This document shows positions 1-10,712 of a stretch of DNA of 64,000 nucleotides, piece after piece (positions within the stretch are counted from its first letter, which is position 1; every line of letters starts with the position of its first letter). The translations under genes were made by a program, and so were the position numbers. The stretch comes from Phymorhynchus buccinoides (Eukaryota; Mollusca; Gastropoda; Neogastropoda; Raphitomidae): assembly GCA_017654935.2 (NCBI GenBank), contig CM065690.1, positions 1-64,000 of the forward strand. The letters are read 5' to 3'. Below the pieces are notes generated by a model. The model was not told the origin of the DNA, made no database searches, and worked only from the letters and a program-made list of their open reading frames with translations.

Positions 1-211
1 AAACAAGAGCTTATGCCCAAGTTCAGACTGTCGGAGCAAAGCTCAAATGCATAACAAGATACAGTATAGGGAACAACTACTAATGTAAGCGTGTAATCTG
101 ATCAACTAAACTATGTCTGATGCAAACAGTGACAAATTGAATAGACAGAGGCAATGCCATGTAGCCTTATTCACATCAGCATGTGGTCAAAACGAAAATG
201 CCCCTTTTATA

Positions 212-2094
212 CGAGGGTTGATCAGTAAATATTGGCATTTGTAATCTATGAAACATACAGCTGGTATAATGGAGATACCAAGTAAAACTTCATTCTTTAA
301 CGCATTTTCGTGCACACTATCATCCTGATGTCATGTCCTACGTTAGTGTATGACGTCATTGAAAATATGATGTAAGCGCCTGTGACCCAAAAGCAGATGG
401 GATTCTTGAGATGACTTGTTCACTTGCTATAACTTCACAGGGGTGAAATTTAACAACAAATTAATTTCGATTTGACAGACATTTACGGCTGATTGTGCAC
501 TTCTTATCACACAATTTCCAAATGTGTTGTAGTTGTCAATCCTGGATAACACATCTCCCAAAAATGTTACCCTCTAGTTCATTTTTTGCACTCGTGAACG
601 CGCAAAGCATGCCGTTTTTCAAGAAATTGGCTGATGAAGATCCATTATGACACTGATAGAAAGAAGTGCGGAGGAGTGCTAGTGACACTTCTTTGAATAC
701 AATAGAAAAGATCATGCGTAAACATCTTCTAGTGAGAATGCTCGCAACAACAAAATGTCCATGCATGTTTTGTCTAATTCCTAAACTAAATTATTGAGAA
801 TACTACTGATTATAATTTTTATTCAACTGTCAAACAAATTCTCAATAGCATGATCAATTCTGATTGTAACATGATGCGTCGTTTCCCTTTGATAAGGGGC
901 GCAAACTTACAAAAACAAATATTCATTCCGCTCTTAACATATGACTTTACAATCCCATTTTTAGCCATCATGGCAAGTACAGTTTTGTGATGATTCTGAT
1001 TCAATGCAAGCTGACATTGTTTTTTATATTGCCCCTAAAATTCATTTAGATTAGATTTTCTTAATTTTGTTGTGTATTTTCTTTTCTTTTTTCTCTTTTT
1101 TTCCTTTTTGTTTATTCAAAGGCTTGTGTTTATACTGTTGTTGCTTGGTATGTTATTATTTTTCATTGAATGATTAGTTTTGCTTATGCAGCCCTTACTG
1201 TGTAACTCAAGTATTAGAGTACCCTGTATAGGTTCTTAGCTTATTGTACTCGAAGTTTATGAATGTATTACTGCTTTGTTATGATTTTCTATTCGGTTAA
1301 TAAATTCCGATTTAAACCAACAAAATGGGTACCCAATTTCCTAAGCGACGAACATAAGACTCTATGTAATGCTTGTCCGACAAAAATCTCAGAATGATTG
1401 GGCCAAATGGACCCAAATGAATATGCATTGTCATCACAAGGAACGAAAGTATTGGCAAGAGCTTCTGTATCGAGAGAATTTAAGCAAAAGCTTCAATGGG
1501 ATGCAGAGTGGTATTGACTGGGACAGACCAGTTGCGCTGCAATCAAATTCCATGCTTGTAAGTGACGTTTTTGTATTTCTTTAAATATGAATTCCGATGT
1601 GCCCAGTCATCACTGATATTAAGCCAATGGACTAGTATCACTCATCGGCAACCCATTTTGCTCTAATGATTTTGTGATCAGAAGTTACCAGATCCATCTA
1701 CCAGTGGCACCTCAACCATTGATACAAGCAAGACTCTACTTTTGCATGAAAACGCTAGTGACTACAAGGTCAAGGTCGTTGTGACCTTCCAAAAAGAGTA
1801 AGGTAATCTATGTTTGAACCACCTATTCTACAGACTTCACTTGTGTCTTTTTAGATTGTTTAACTGGACGATTTGTTCTGGTATCTAGGCCTTTGCAAAA
1901 TAGCTCAAAATCATAGCTCCGACCCTTGCCTCAAAGAAGCTGCAAAAGTGACCTTGAAACCTGGCGTAGAGAGTCTGGAACTGTGCATTCAAATAGGAAA
2001 GATGTTCTTCTTAGGAATGCAAAAGTTTGAAGTCTGTGAAGTCCTTCGTTCCCGTTTTATGGAACTGTTGCCAATATTTACTGATCAACCCTCG
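212..2094. mobile_element. Tc1/mariner-type DNA transposon, decayed
   Basis: The two ends carry a perfect 26-bp inverted repeat (212-237 and 2069-2094, beginning CGAGGGTTGATCAGTAA), each bordered by TA (210-211 and 2095-2096). A TA target duplication with short terminal repeats is the signature of the Tc1/mariner superfamily, and the length of about 1.88 kb suits a mariner or a derivative. No open frame longer than about 76 codons exists inside on either strand and no transposase catalytic motif could be read, so it is probably non-autonomous or dead. A poly-T/CT-rich stretch and an AATAAATTCCGATTTAAA stretch near 1080-1320 may be the 3' end of a nested LINE; this part is weak. Confidence 0.75.
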
Positions 2095-2308
2095 TAATCA
2101 TGCGTAACGAATTTGACTGGAGTCACTTCATTCAGAGTGTGTGTACTTCAGTGAAGTCGTTTTGCTTTAAAAGTTTCAGTCTGTGTGTCTGTCTGTTTCT
2201 CAGTCATTTAACACATTTTAACCCTTTCTTCTTTCATTCGTCCTCTCCACCCAGTTCCTTCATTCACACACACACATTAATCAATCAACTTTTTTTTCAC
2301 CTAGTGTG

Positions 2309-2309
<1 letters not shown>

Positions 2310-2349
<40 letters not shown>
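2310..2349. repeat. Poly(T) tract
   Basis: An uninterrupted run of about 40 T. It may be the reversed poly(A) tail of a retroposed sequence, but no recognisable body was found on either side. The 2.1-2.68 kb interval holds nothing else I can assign. Confidence 0.8.
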
Positions 2350-2351
<2 letters not shown>

Positions 2352-2684
2352 TATACAAAGGAACAACATTTATGTAAACATATCAAAGTATTCACCAATA
2401 TTGAAGCGGATCATTTCAATTTATCAACCCATGTCTTTCACAAGAGAGAAGGGTTTCAATTTGGTAAAAAACAAAAAACAACAATAACAAAAACAGAAAC
2501 ACCTCCAAAAAAATACACTGAACACTTGTGGACAAGCACGCATCAGGCATATAATACTTTTTTTCCTTCGGTCTTTCGTTCACTCCCTCTATTTGGCTTG
2601 GCATGAGGCTGTGTCAGACCATGCAGTTGACATATAGCTAGAACGCCAAGGCTACATCAAAATGTTGTTATTTGCTCACTGCAC

Positions 2685-2846
2685 CACACGGCGCTGTGCG
2701 GGGATGGGATTGTCTTAAGCCATAAAAAGCTCCCAGCATAACACCATCAGTCCAAAATCCCCCAAAGACGGAGTGTGGATGCCCAAATGGCGGGATAATC
2801 AAAAACGATCACACACGTCGTAATGTTCTCATCCCTATCTGGTTGC
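2685..2846 (-). repeat. Dispersed repeat copy (partner at 15640-15802)
   Basis: The segment aligns by eye to 15640-15802. Shared blocks include ATAACAYCATCAGT, TAATCAAA and GTTCTCATCCCTATCTGG, the last almost at the end of both. Read on the minus strand, both copies give related peptides (an FDY followed by a Trp-Ala pair), so the repeat may derive from a coding mobile element. The family is unknown. Confidence 0.5.
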
Positions 2847-3175
2847 AATCTTGGGCTGATTGTTTAAAAAAAAAAAAAAAGTGCTCGGGCTGTTTTGGGG
2901 GGGATGATCACTGGAGTCGTTTAAGCAAGGGAAACGACAACAACAACAACAAAAGAACTCCCCCTCTCTTGCTCGTGCATAAGATTATGTCCTTGGCGTA
3001 CGTTAGCTGTGACCCTGTATATGCTTATGAGCCGTACTCCGCTCAAGCAGTCACACAGGACAAACGTTGCGCGCACGCGTTTCTACTGCGTATGTATGTG
3101 CGTGCGTGATTGCATCTGCGAATGCACGCGCCGTTCGTACGTGTCCTGCATGTGCGCGCGTTCGTGCATATGCCG

Positions 3176-3302
3176 TGGTGTGTGTGGTGTGTGTGTGTGT
3201 GTGTGGGTGTGTGTGTGTTGTGGTGTGTGTTGTGGTGTGTTGTGGTGCGTGCCGTGTGGGCTTGTGTGCGTTGTGTGTGGTGTGTGTGTGTGTGTGTGGT
3301 GT
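3176..3302. repeat. GT-rich microsatellite
   Basis: Imperfect (GT)n with interspersed GGTGT units. The overlapping frames rich in Cys and Val on this strand are by-products of the dinucleotide and not genes. Confidence 0.9.
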
Positions 3303-3394
3303 GTGATACGCGTGTTGCGTGAGATGGCTGTGTGGTGTGTGTTTTGTGTGATGTGAGTTAGTGTTTATTGGTAGATTTGTCGTTTTGGTATTTT

Positions 3395-3772
3395 GTGTGC
3401 TTTATAGTCACAGAGGCGTCTCTATCAAAATTCGGGTTGCTTCCACCTGGAGAGCGCGTCGCGTGTGCCAGAGGCGCGCCACCCAATAACTTTTTTTCGC
3501 ATGCGATTTGTTGTTTGACTGATGAGGAAGGAAAAGAGGGGTGGAGGTAAATCCAAATGAGAAATGTTTCGTTGCCACTGGGTTTAAAGTGGTGCTAAGT
3601 GCAAGGGCACACGGGACCTCGATTTATTGTGTCACCCGAAAGACTCCATGTTCAGACCATAAGGTCTAGTGCAGAGGGAGAGGAAAAATCCCCTATACAC
3701 CAGGTGTCGAACTCGGGTTTACTTGTACACGAGGGCGAACGCGTTACATCTGTGCCACTATACGCCTAAGGT
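3395..3772 (-). mobile_element. tRNA-derived SINE, full-length candidate
   Basis: On the minus strand the unit starts with a tRNA-like head. An A box (TGGCACAGATG, 3757-3747) fits TRGYNNARNNG exactly, and a B box (GTTCGACAC, 3712-3704) fits GWTCRANNC exactly, 45 nt downstream, which is the spacing of a real tRNA. The body continues to about 3395 and is matched by a second copy at 58268-58510 (plus), with shared blocks CCCAGTGGCAACGAA, CTTTCCTTCCTCATCAGT and GGGTGGCGCGCCTCTGGC and a shared end near CCTCTGTGACTATAAAG. Pol III promoter boxes plus a dispersed second copy make a SINE the best reading. Exact ends and target duplication are not resolved. Confidence 0.65.
3704..3757 (-). promoter_or_regulatory. 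Internal RNA polymerase III promoter (A and B boxes)
   Basis: A box at 3757-3747 and B box at 3712-3704, both perfect matches to the type 2 consensus at tRNA-like spacing. They form the head of the SINE that continues to about 3395. Confidence 0.6.
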
Positions 3773-3947
3773 GTGTAATGTGTGTCTGTAACTGTAATGT
3801 GTTTGTGTAGTGTGTGTCTGTGCGCGCGCGCATAGTGGTGCGGTGCGTGTGTGCGTAATAAATACCTTCGCGTCTGCGCGAGCGTTTGTGCGCACTCCAT
3901 GCCTGTATGTGTACATGTGTGTACGCATGAAGGATAATCTCTCTTAC

Positions 3948-4261
3948 TTGTTATCGTCCATATACGTGGAGATGAGAGCCACAGTGAAGGCTTTGGTCAG
4001 TGATCCAATGCCGAACAGGTCAGAACTGGTCACCTCTCTCCCTCGCTCCCTGTCCGCCAGTCCAAAGCCTCGTGTCCACGTCTCGTTGCCCTTGACAACG
4101 GCCACCGCCATCCCTATGACGTTACGGCACTGACGTAACGACTCCACAAAGTTGATGACGTCATCATGCTGTTGAGCTGTAAACACTTCCGCTTGTATCG
4201 GATGTGACGTCATCGTCATCAGCAGCAATACTAGAGTTGATAGAATGTGGGTGTGCTTCAT
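3948..4261 (-). CDS. Beta-lactamase-like serine hydrolase, first coding exon (partial gene)
   Basis: This exon encodes the first 104 residues plus two bases of a protein in the penicillin-binding/class C beta-lactamase-related family (animal LACTB-like and gigasin-6-like secreted proteins). Residues 1-24 form a signal peptide with a Leu-rich core ending near IQA-EV. A domain start follows (VIGMAVAVVKGNE, about 49-61), then GFGLADRE and the family's SxxK motif at S87-L-T-K90 inside GIGSLTKAF. In this fold Ser and Lys form the acyl-enzyme site. The Met at 4261 was chosen because it puts the signal peptide at the N-terminus; an in-frame Met at 4315 also exists. The exon ends at a strong donor (AA|GTAAGAG). 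Later exons should lie further along the minus strand, but none was recognised at 1-3900. Antibiotic hydrolysis should not be assumed; animal members are mostly peptidase- or esterase-like or structural. Confidence 0.7.
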
Positions 4262-4747
4262 TATTGAAGAGATGGATCGCCACAAGGCGTAGAAGGGTCT
4301 ACAGAATATGGGCAATCCTGTGCGAAAATGACAATGAATTAGGCCCCATTGACGAGTTGTTTTACATTCAGATCAACAGGTTTTCTTCAGGTCACAAACT
4401 GGGACAGACAAAACGCTCAGTAGTCTTATTCATTTTTAGCTACACGCATTAACTACCGAATAGGAGACAATTGTAGATTTATTGACACAGCTTGACAAAC
4501 GTGGAATGCTTAGAGGTTTAACACCATACAACAGAGGCACTGCGTGCCTCCCTCCCATGCAGTTTGTGTCGCTCTCCTGCAGAATGCAGACTTGGACTAA
4601 TGTGTTAACACGTAGGATCACTTGTGTATAATAATATCGCTGTAAAGAGATTAAAGAAAAAGATGTATTCACACACATAAAATCAACCTCTTTTTGAAGA
4701 AGTAGCAATTAATATTAGGCCTACTGCCCAGATAATCTGAATTTTCC

Positions 4748-4842
4748 TCTCTCTCTCTCTCTCTCTGCGTGCTCTCCTCTCGCTCTCTCTCTCTACTTCG
4801 TTCTGTCTCTCTTCATCTCTTCTCTCTCTCTCTCTCTCTCCA
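4748..4842. repeat. CT-rich microsatellite
   Basis: Interrupted (CT)n runs. No gene found between this tract and the beta-lactamase exon; 4262-4747 is the exon's upstream flank, with no clear core promoter. Confidence 0.85.
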
Positions 4843-4875
4843 CAGTTTCTTATTTTCAAAGAGTTTTATTCTCTT

Positions 4876-5249
4876 CAGGGCCGGATCACAGACTTTTGAA
4901 GGGGGGGTGCTTGAAACATTTTTTTGTGGCCGGGGTCCAGGGGCGGCCTAGGCCCCGGCAGGGTCCAGGGGCAAAGCCCTGTTGGGGAGTTTCAGGGGGG
5001 CGAAGCCCCCCGTCCAAAAACGAGTGTTCAACATTTTAAAACTGTTTTGTGTCATCTCCTGTGAGCTCAGAACAGAACTTCTTAAGAGCGTTTTATCAGT
5101 TTTGCACCTTGCTTAGCTTGCAGTCATAACACACAAAAGACAATCAAACATTATCACCTTATTGCAAGAGCATCTCCTTTTTTTTTTTGACAGCCGAGGG
5201 GGGGTGCTGCAGCACCCAAAGCACCCCGCCCCCCCTACATCCGGCCCTG
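4876..5249. mobile_element. hAT-like MITE
   Basis: The 374-bp unit begins CAGGGCCGGAT and ends ATCCGGCCCTG, a perfect short terminal inverted repeat of the CAGGG type common in hAT non-autonomous elements. The inside is built of nested G- and C-rich palindromes (GGGGGGCGAAGCCCCCC, GGCCTAGGCC). No coding frame. A clean 8-bp target duplication is not visible, so the superfamily call rests on the termini. Confidence 0.6.
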
Positions 5250-5346
5250 TTCTTACACGACCAGTGCTTCTTTGGGGGGGTTATAGGAGTTCTACATCTC
5301 AAAACGGTCTCTCTCAACAAGTAGGCCTAAGGCCTACTCGGTTCGC

Positions 5347-5394
5347 CGAAAGACAACACGTGCTCCACGTGTCTTTATAGACCCATAGAGTCGG
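5347..5394. repeat. 48-bp direct repeat, copy 1 (partner 8940-8987)
   Basis: Identical over 48 bp to 8940-8987, in the same orientation; similarity stops abruptly at both sides. The repeat contains an interrupted palindrome ACACGTG-CTC-CACGTGT. The stop codon and last residues of the minus-strand gag-like frame lie inside this copy. Confidence 0.9.
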
Positions 5395-7171
5395 GTGGGA
5401 GGAGGGCCACCAAACCGTCTAGAAGCAATTTAGGTTTGTTGCCAGTTCTGGCTTTTGCTAGGGAGATCAAAACCTTGGTTATGAGCTCCTCTCCTGGAGA
5501 TTTATTAGTAATTACTTGTTGTTCAATTTGCTGTAATTGATTTAAATCGATAGCTATAGCTGGTGTGTTGGCCTCTTGGGGCGGACTCAGATCCAGTTTT
5601 TTTGTCATTTTGTCTTGAAAGTCCGTCATGAGTTTGTCCATGTGTTTAGTCATGCACGTCATCATAGTCTCTGTCTGTTTCTGGATCTGGTCCGCCACAA
5701 GTGCTTCAATGGTTTTCTCTGAGGCATTTTTGTTTTGTTGGGTTAAGAGTGTAGCTTTTGCTTTTAAGAGTTTCTTTTTATTACTATTCAGTCTAAGTCG
5801 TTTTGAGAGTATTCTCTTTCTTTTTTTAGTTGAGTTGATGGTAGGGGGTCCATGGTCCAGGCCACCGAGGGGGCCCTGGACTGGGTCCCCCACGGTCTCC
5901 CGGCCCACAACACCCTTTACTTTGTCTGCAAAGCTATTCAACTGTGCTATCCCCGGAGGGCCTCTTTCCTCAGTTCTCCATGCCACATCTGGTGGCAAAT
6001 GAGGGGGTGGCCTTCTTTGTTCTTTGAGTGTTTTTTCCTCAGTTAGAGCAGTCTTGGCCTTCTTGATGGCCTCTGAATAGGGTAAGAAGGTCTCTGCTCT
6101 AATTCTGTTGGCTCTTAGACGTAGTTGATATTGGGGACAGCCCTGGTACGCAGCCGAGTGTTCTCCCATACAGTTAATACACTTCAAAGTTTGTGTTTTA
6201 CATTCCTTGATATTGTGTCCAGGCTGGGCACACCTCACACAGATTTCCTTTTTTGATCTGCATTGATCTTGACTGTGTCCCAGCCTGGAACATTTCCTGC
6301 ATTTTCGGACTGGTGCCACGTATGGGTGTACCTTGAACTCTTCTGCGTTTAGTTTGACAAGTGACGGGAGGGTAGTCCTGTCAAAAGTGATTCTGACGGC
6401 CCTAGAGTCACTCCCGTCCTTGTTTTTTAGTCTGACTACTTGCTTGGCGCCTGGTATTAGCCTTTTGATCTCATCACAACTCTCTTCGTGAGGGATAGCC
6501 TTAATCACACCCTCTGTTGTGGCAGTTGGAATTGAACATTTAATATTGATCTGTGATAGTTTTTTCATCCCAGCCAGGATGCGTTGTTGTTTTTCAGAAC
6601 GACACCCTATCAAATATCTATTATTCGACAGGGGTCTCTGACTGAGTATGGGCCCTATGGTCTGGCACCACATATTATAGCTAGTGGTGGGTCCGAGGGA
6701 CCTGAGCGTGGCAGAGCCAGTACCCAGGTCCTCCAGAACCACTGGGAACTGTAAGAACACTGGTGGGGGTTGGTCTCCCTGTCTAACTGGCCTAAGGTTT
6801 GTATTTCTCTTGATTCTGTTCTCTGTCCCAGAGGCTGCCTCGGAACCAAGTTCCCCGGCAGCCCCTGAGGCAGTCCCAGATTGACAGGGCCGTTGGCCCT
6901 CTTTATCTTTCTCTATTTCAATAATCTCTGGTTCCTCAATCTGGGCCTCGATCTGGGCCTCCTGATTTGGGGGCAAAGAGGGGGGTGGATTGTCGTCCAT
7001 ATCTTTCAACTCTTCCCTTATTTTCTTCTCGTTTGGGAGTGAATCGTTGGATTTGTCTGAATTGGAATCTGAAGGCCTTTCATTCCTAGATCTTTTCCGG
7101 TTTTGTACCAACGTAAAAGTTGGCTTCGTCAGTTGTCTCTTTTCCTGCTGGAGTAGAGAAGACTGAGTCAT
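5375..7171 (-). CDS. LINE ORF1 / gag-like nucleic-acid-binding protein
   Basis: This 598-residue frame encodes the ORF1 protein of a non-LTR retrotransposon (Jockey/I-like type), which coats the element RNA. The N-terminal half is acidic, Ser/Pro-rich and low complexity. Residues about 165-285 resemble the RRM-like segment preceding the knuckles in this class. Three zinc knuckles follow: C291-C294-H299-C304, C311-C314-H319-C324 and C331-C334-H338-C345, the third with the characteristic CX2CX3HX6C spacing. A basic segment (about 420-470) and a Gln/Lys-rich C-terminus complete it. The frame stops inside the 48-bp repeat, and no reverse transcriptase follows on the minus strand, so the element is truncated or rearranged. 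A second open frame (7364-7086) overlaps its start and probably carries the original N-terminus. Confidence 0.8.
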   Translation of the reverse strand: MTQSSLLQQEKRQLTKPTFTLVQNRKRSRNERPSDSNSDKSNDSLPNEKKIREELKDMDDNPPPSLPPNQEAQIEAQIEEPEIIEIEKDKEGQRPCQSGTASGAAGELGSEAASGTENRIKRNTNLRPVRQGDQPPPVFLQFPVVLEDLGTGSATLRSLGPTTSYNMWCQTIGPILSQRPLSNNRYLIGCRSEKQQRILAGMKKLSQINIKCSIPTATTEGVIKAIPHEESCDEIKRLIPGAKQVVRLKNKDGSDSRAVRITFDRTTLPSLVKLNAEEFKVHPYVAPVRKCRKCSRLGHSQDQCRSKKEICVRCAQPGHNIKECKTQTLKCINCMGEHSAAYQGCPQYQLRLRANRIRAETFLPYSEAIKKAKTALTEEKTLKEQRRPPPHLPPDVAWRTEERGPPGIAQLNSFADKVKGVVGRETVGDPVQGPLGGLDHGPPTINSTKKRKRILSKRLRLNSNKKKLLKAKATLLTQQNKNASEKTIEALVADQIQKQTETMMTCMTKHMDKLMTDFQDKMTKKLDLSPPQEANTPAIAIDLNQLQQIEQQVITNKSPGEELITKVLISLAKARTGNKPKLLLDGLVALLPPDSMGL

Positions 7172-7364
7172 TTAGAGGATCTGCGTTCTCTGGTGACTGT
7201 GGTGAGTCTTCCATGATGGTAGATTCAGACTCTGATTCACTGATGTGTATTTGTTCTTCCTTTTCAAGGTTTGATGAAAATGATAGGGTCCTCTGGGACG
7301 TTGTCCCAGGATTTTTTTGACCACTTCCTTTCGAAGGCCCAGATGAGCTCATGATTTTATGCAA
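7086..7364 (-). pseudogene. Probable displaced N-terminus of the LINE ORF1
   Basis: A 92-residue Ser/Glu/Pro-rich open frame in another register, overlapping the first 86 bases of the 598-residue ORF1. Its composition (SESESES stretch, acidic clusters) matches the start of the downstream frame, and the following frame's Met at 7171 is weakly justified. The simplest reading is one ORF1 of about 660-690 residues broken by a single indel between 7086 and 7171, either a mutation or a sequencing error. It could alternatively be a short upstream frame. Confidence 0.45.
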
Positions 7365-7570
7365 GTATACAATCTACAATTTAACTCTAAACCAGACACA
7401 ATCTCAGGCACGGCCTGAACTTATGAACCAGTTATGAAACTTAGTTGAAACAAAGAACAAAATCCAAAGTTACATTATCAAACTTCAAAAAACCGTTTAT
7501 CTATATGTAGCCCTAACCCACAAAGGTCGGGAGAGGGTAACACAGCCTATCTCTTCGCTTTTCCCCGCAA

Positions 7571-7701
7571 CCAATCAGATCACTGGGTTATTTTGACGCG
7601 AGGGCAGCTCTTCTGGCTGTGTAGAGTCCAAAAAAATATTATTAATCACTTTGTTTCCCGAGGGAACCAATGAGAGCAAAGTGGTTCCCGCGAGGACCAA
7701 T
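7571..7701 (-). promoter_or_regulatory. Cluster of three CCAAT motifs upstream of LINE ORF1
   Basis: CCAAT occurs at 7571-7575, 7667-7671 and 7697-7701 (as ATTGG relative to the ORF1 strand), each followed by CAG or GAG. The last two lie in a small local duplication (GTTCCCG...ACCAAT). They may be part of an element promoter. There is no functional evidence; 7702-8500 holds nothing further that I can identify. Confidence 0.3.
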
Positions 7702-8861
7702 CAGGTAGCAGGGAGTGTCTTCAAGACGAGTGGTAGTGTTGCCTAGAATAAGTCAAAAAGTGCTCTGGGGCACCATCTTAAGAGGGAGCCCCAGAACAAA
7801 ATGACCCTCAGCGCAACACATACTTTGTTTATTAAGTTATCTTTTAGATTATGTTTTTTGTAGAAAAAATATCTCTACCTAATATTAGATTTATTTGTGT
7901 TTTAGCAACTAGAGCACCCAAGGGCTCAGTATATTATAAAGATTGACGAGATTAATCAGGATTTTAAATGAGGCCAAAAAATGAATTTAAGCTGTGTTTA
8001 TCACGAAACTCGTGTAAACTCAAATTTTTACGTATTTCTACACCAAATAGATTTATTTTATAATTACACCTTCGCTTACCCCTACTTCTCCCTACGGCGA
8101 TGAGTCAAAAAGAGTAAATCCAAAAGATTTGGAAAGATAGGACAGACCTACTGTTTTATTCTCCTAATTCCTATTCTAACTGTTTTTAGTTGCCCGCACA
8201 CAAACTCCTCCAACAACTTAGGAGGCTGGCAGGAACCCTAACAAGATGAGGAACTGCCCTACAAGAAACCTAATCTGTGATGTCCGTGTCCACCAGGCCT
8301 TGGCCTACGAGTGGAGGGAATGATAGAAACGCGAGAACGACATTGAAAAGTCGAAAAAAAAAGACAGTGAGCACAGATGAAAAAGTCCGGTAAAAAACTA
8401 GCTAACTTCAGGTCCTAGGCCCTAATCCCAGGAGTCCTGCTGTGACCTGGCTCTATGGCCGGCGCAGTCCTCCTGGGTATACCACTTTTGTGATATTTCC
8501 TACGACCCTACGTTAAGCAGCTGAATGACACATCAAACTGCCAAAAAATGTAAAAAAACAAAACCCTATCTCCTTATTTATACTCACTAACGCGACGGGA
8601 TGACTCTGCCTCACAGGGAACGCTGAGGCAAACGAAGGTGGATGAGGTGTTGCTCGACGGCTGGCCGGAGCAAGAGTAGTGGTCCAACGTGGGACCAGAT
8701 GTCTCAATCGGTCGTGCGGCGGTGCTGGCGGGAGCGGCTCAAGAGTGGTGGGTGCCCATCCTCCGTCAGCAAGCCGCCGTACAGTGGTATAAGTCTGCCA
8801 GGGCAGGTGTCCAACGTAGCTCGAGTAGAGGCCCAAAGATGACAGCAAAGTGACGCTGTAG

Positions 8862-8882
8862 AGGCTCTCTCTCTCTCTCTCT
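8862..8882. repeat. (CT)n microsatellite
   Basis: Short uninterrupted CT run. The flanking 8500-8940 interval contains overlapping short frames on both strands with no recognisable domain. Confidence 0.8.
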
Positions 8883-8939
8883 GTAGTTGATGTGTGTCCA
8901 GCTGGCCTGCCAAAGTCGGGATGTTGAATGGATGATGAT

Positions 8940-8987
8940 CGAAAGACAACACGTGCTCCACGTGTCTTTATAGACCCATAGAGTCGG
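8940..8987. repeat. 48-bp direct repeat, copy 2 (partner 5347-5394)
   Basis: Second copy of the 48-bp repeat, bracketing the ORF1 region together with copy 1. Flanks differ completely from those of copy 1. Confidence 0.9.
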
Positions 8988-10330
8988 CTGGATTAAGTCC
9001 CTCGTTTTTTTCTGGGTCGGTGTGGCCCACATTCAGACTTTCCTCGTATACGATCGAGGCTGCTCTTTAAAGTGATGTCTCGTTTTTTGTGCATGAGGAA
9101 ATTTGTATGGGAGCCACACTTGGTCAAAATAAGATTTCTTACCAGCTATAAGAGGGAAAACACGTGAAAAACCATGATTTTGACACGTGACGTAATGGGT
9201 GTTTAACGCGCTGAATCCAACTTTTATGTAATATTACAGCAGCAGCCCAAATGATAACCTATGTACACTCACATACACCACTGCACACGCCAAGGCAACT
9301 CCAATGACTTTCCCAAACGCAACCCAATATCTTATGAAGCCGCGGAGCCACTCAGTTTATGTAGGCCTAAGAAAAGAAAAAGAAAAATAAGCATGCGAAA
9401 AGGACGGCAAGTCATATACACTGTACACCAAGTTCAAGACATAGATAAGAACATACAAAGGCAGACATCAAAACAATATTTCATTGTTTAAAATGGAAAT
9501 GAAAGGAGAACATTAAATTTATGCTCCTTTTTGGAGACTGTGAAGAGGGGAAGTATTTTTGTGTTGTCTATGTTGTTTGAAAAAGACATTTTTTTGTTGA
9601 AATATTACACGTTCTGTTTTGTCTCGTCAATAGAATAACGCCACTCTTTTGTTTGTTGTATGTTTGACAGTGACGTTGCAGTCTGTTTCAGTTTTTTATT
9701 CTCCTAGTTGTACATTTCAAATTAATTCCCTTGATTTTCACCAGAATAGGGCATGCACTTGACAAAAATCAAGAGAGATGATTTATGACTCCTGGATCAG
9801 TGATGTCCTGAGGCCCCGGTCATAGGCCATTGACCTATTAAAATTGAAAATGTCATATTGTGTTCTCCCCTGTCAGGACAAATGTCTGATTAATTTTTTT
9901 AACACTGGCACGCTTTGTCTTATCAATTTCTGCAAGAGCCAGGACATTGTCCTATTGATTTCTCTTGTCTCAGGACAGTTTGTCCTATCACTTTTGGATC
10001 TTCGGTACATTAATGGATCGCTGTAGATTTTTTGTTGTTTAATAAATAGTTTTGTCTCGGTATGTGACAATGCATCTATCGAGTAATTAAATATATGTTA
10101 AAAAGCAACACTGAAATAACTAAAAACTCCTGAGTTGACACGTTTTCACTCTACCTACTTTGATTTCAATCCATCCATTATTGTTGAAATAATCAGTGTA
10201 TCTTTATATTCAAATCTGATTCATTGGGATTACGTTGACATGGCATGTCATTTATAAATCTCAGTTCGTCAAGTTTTGTTAAGATTGGTTTAGTTGTTTA
10301 GGGAATGAGAAGCGGATCCTGTTTATTCAC
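8988..10330. other. Intergenic, no assignable feature
   Basis: AT-rich single-copy-looking DNA with no supported gene. A weak internal repetition (TGTCCTATTGATTTCTCTTG / GTCCTATCACTTTTGG, about 9880-10000) is the only structure noticed. Confidence 0.5.
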
Positions 10331-10370
10331 ACAAAGACATGCGCCCTTGTACGCCGGCACGTACGTACGT

Positions 10371-10445
10371 ACACACACACACACACACCACACCACACAC
10401 ACACACGGATAGACAGAGAAATTACGTTAAACCAAAGAACACAAC

Positions 10446-10482
<37 letters not shown>

Positions 10483-10577
10483 CACACCAACACACCACAC
10501 ACACACACACGGACAGACAGAGAAAATACGTTAAACCCAACACAACACAACAACACAACACAAACAACACAACACAC

Positions 10578-10615
<38 letters not shown>
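10371..10615. repeat. (CA)n/ACACA microsatellite cluster
   Basis: Three CA-rich arrays separated by two related 30-bp spacers (GGATAGACAGAGAAATTACG and GGACAGACAGAGAAAATACG), so a larger unit of about 130 bp seems to have been duplicated. Confidence 0.85.
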
Positions 10616-10618
<3 letters not shown>

Positions 10619-10712
10619 GAAGGACATTACAGACAAACCCACAGCCCTCGTTCCATTTCAATATACTGTAGGTGTTTTTTTAGGATCTGGGTGAACCAAA
10701 AATAGGCTAATA

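Noticed and set aside
4759..4951. Short Ser/Leu frame resembling a signal peptide
   Set aside because: Arises from the CT microsatellite and runs into the hAT-like MITE.
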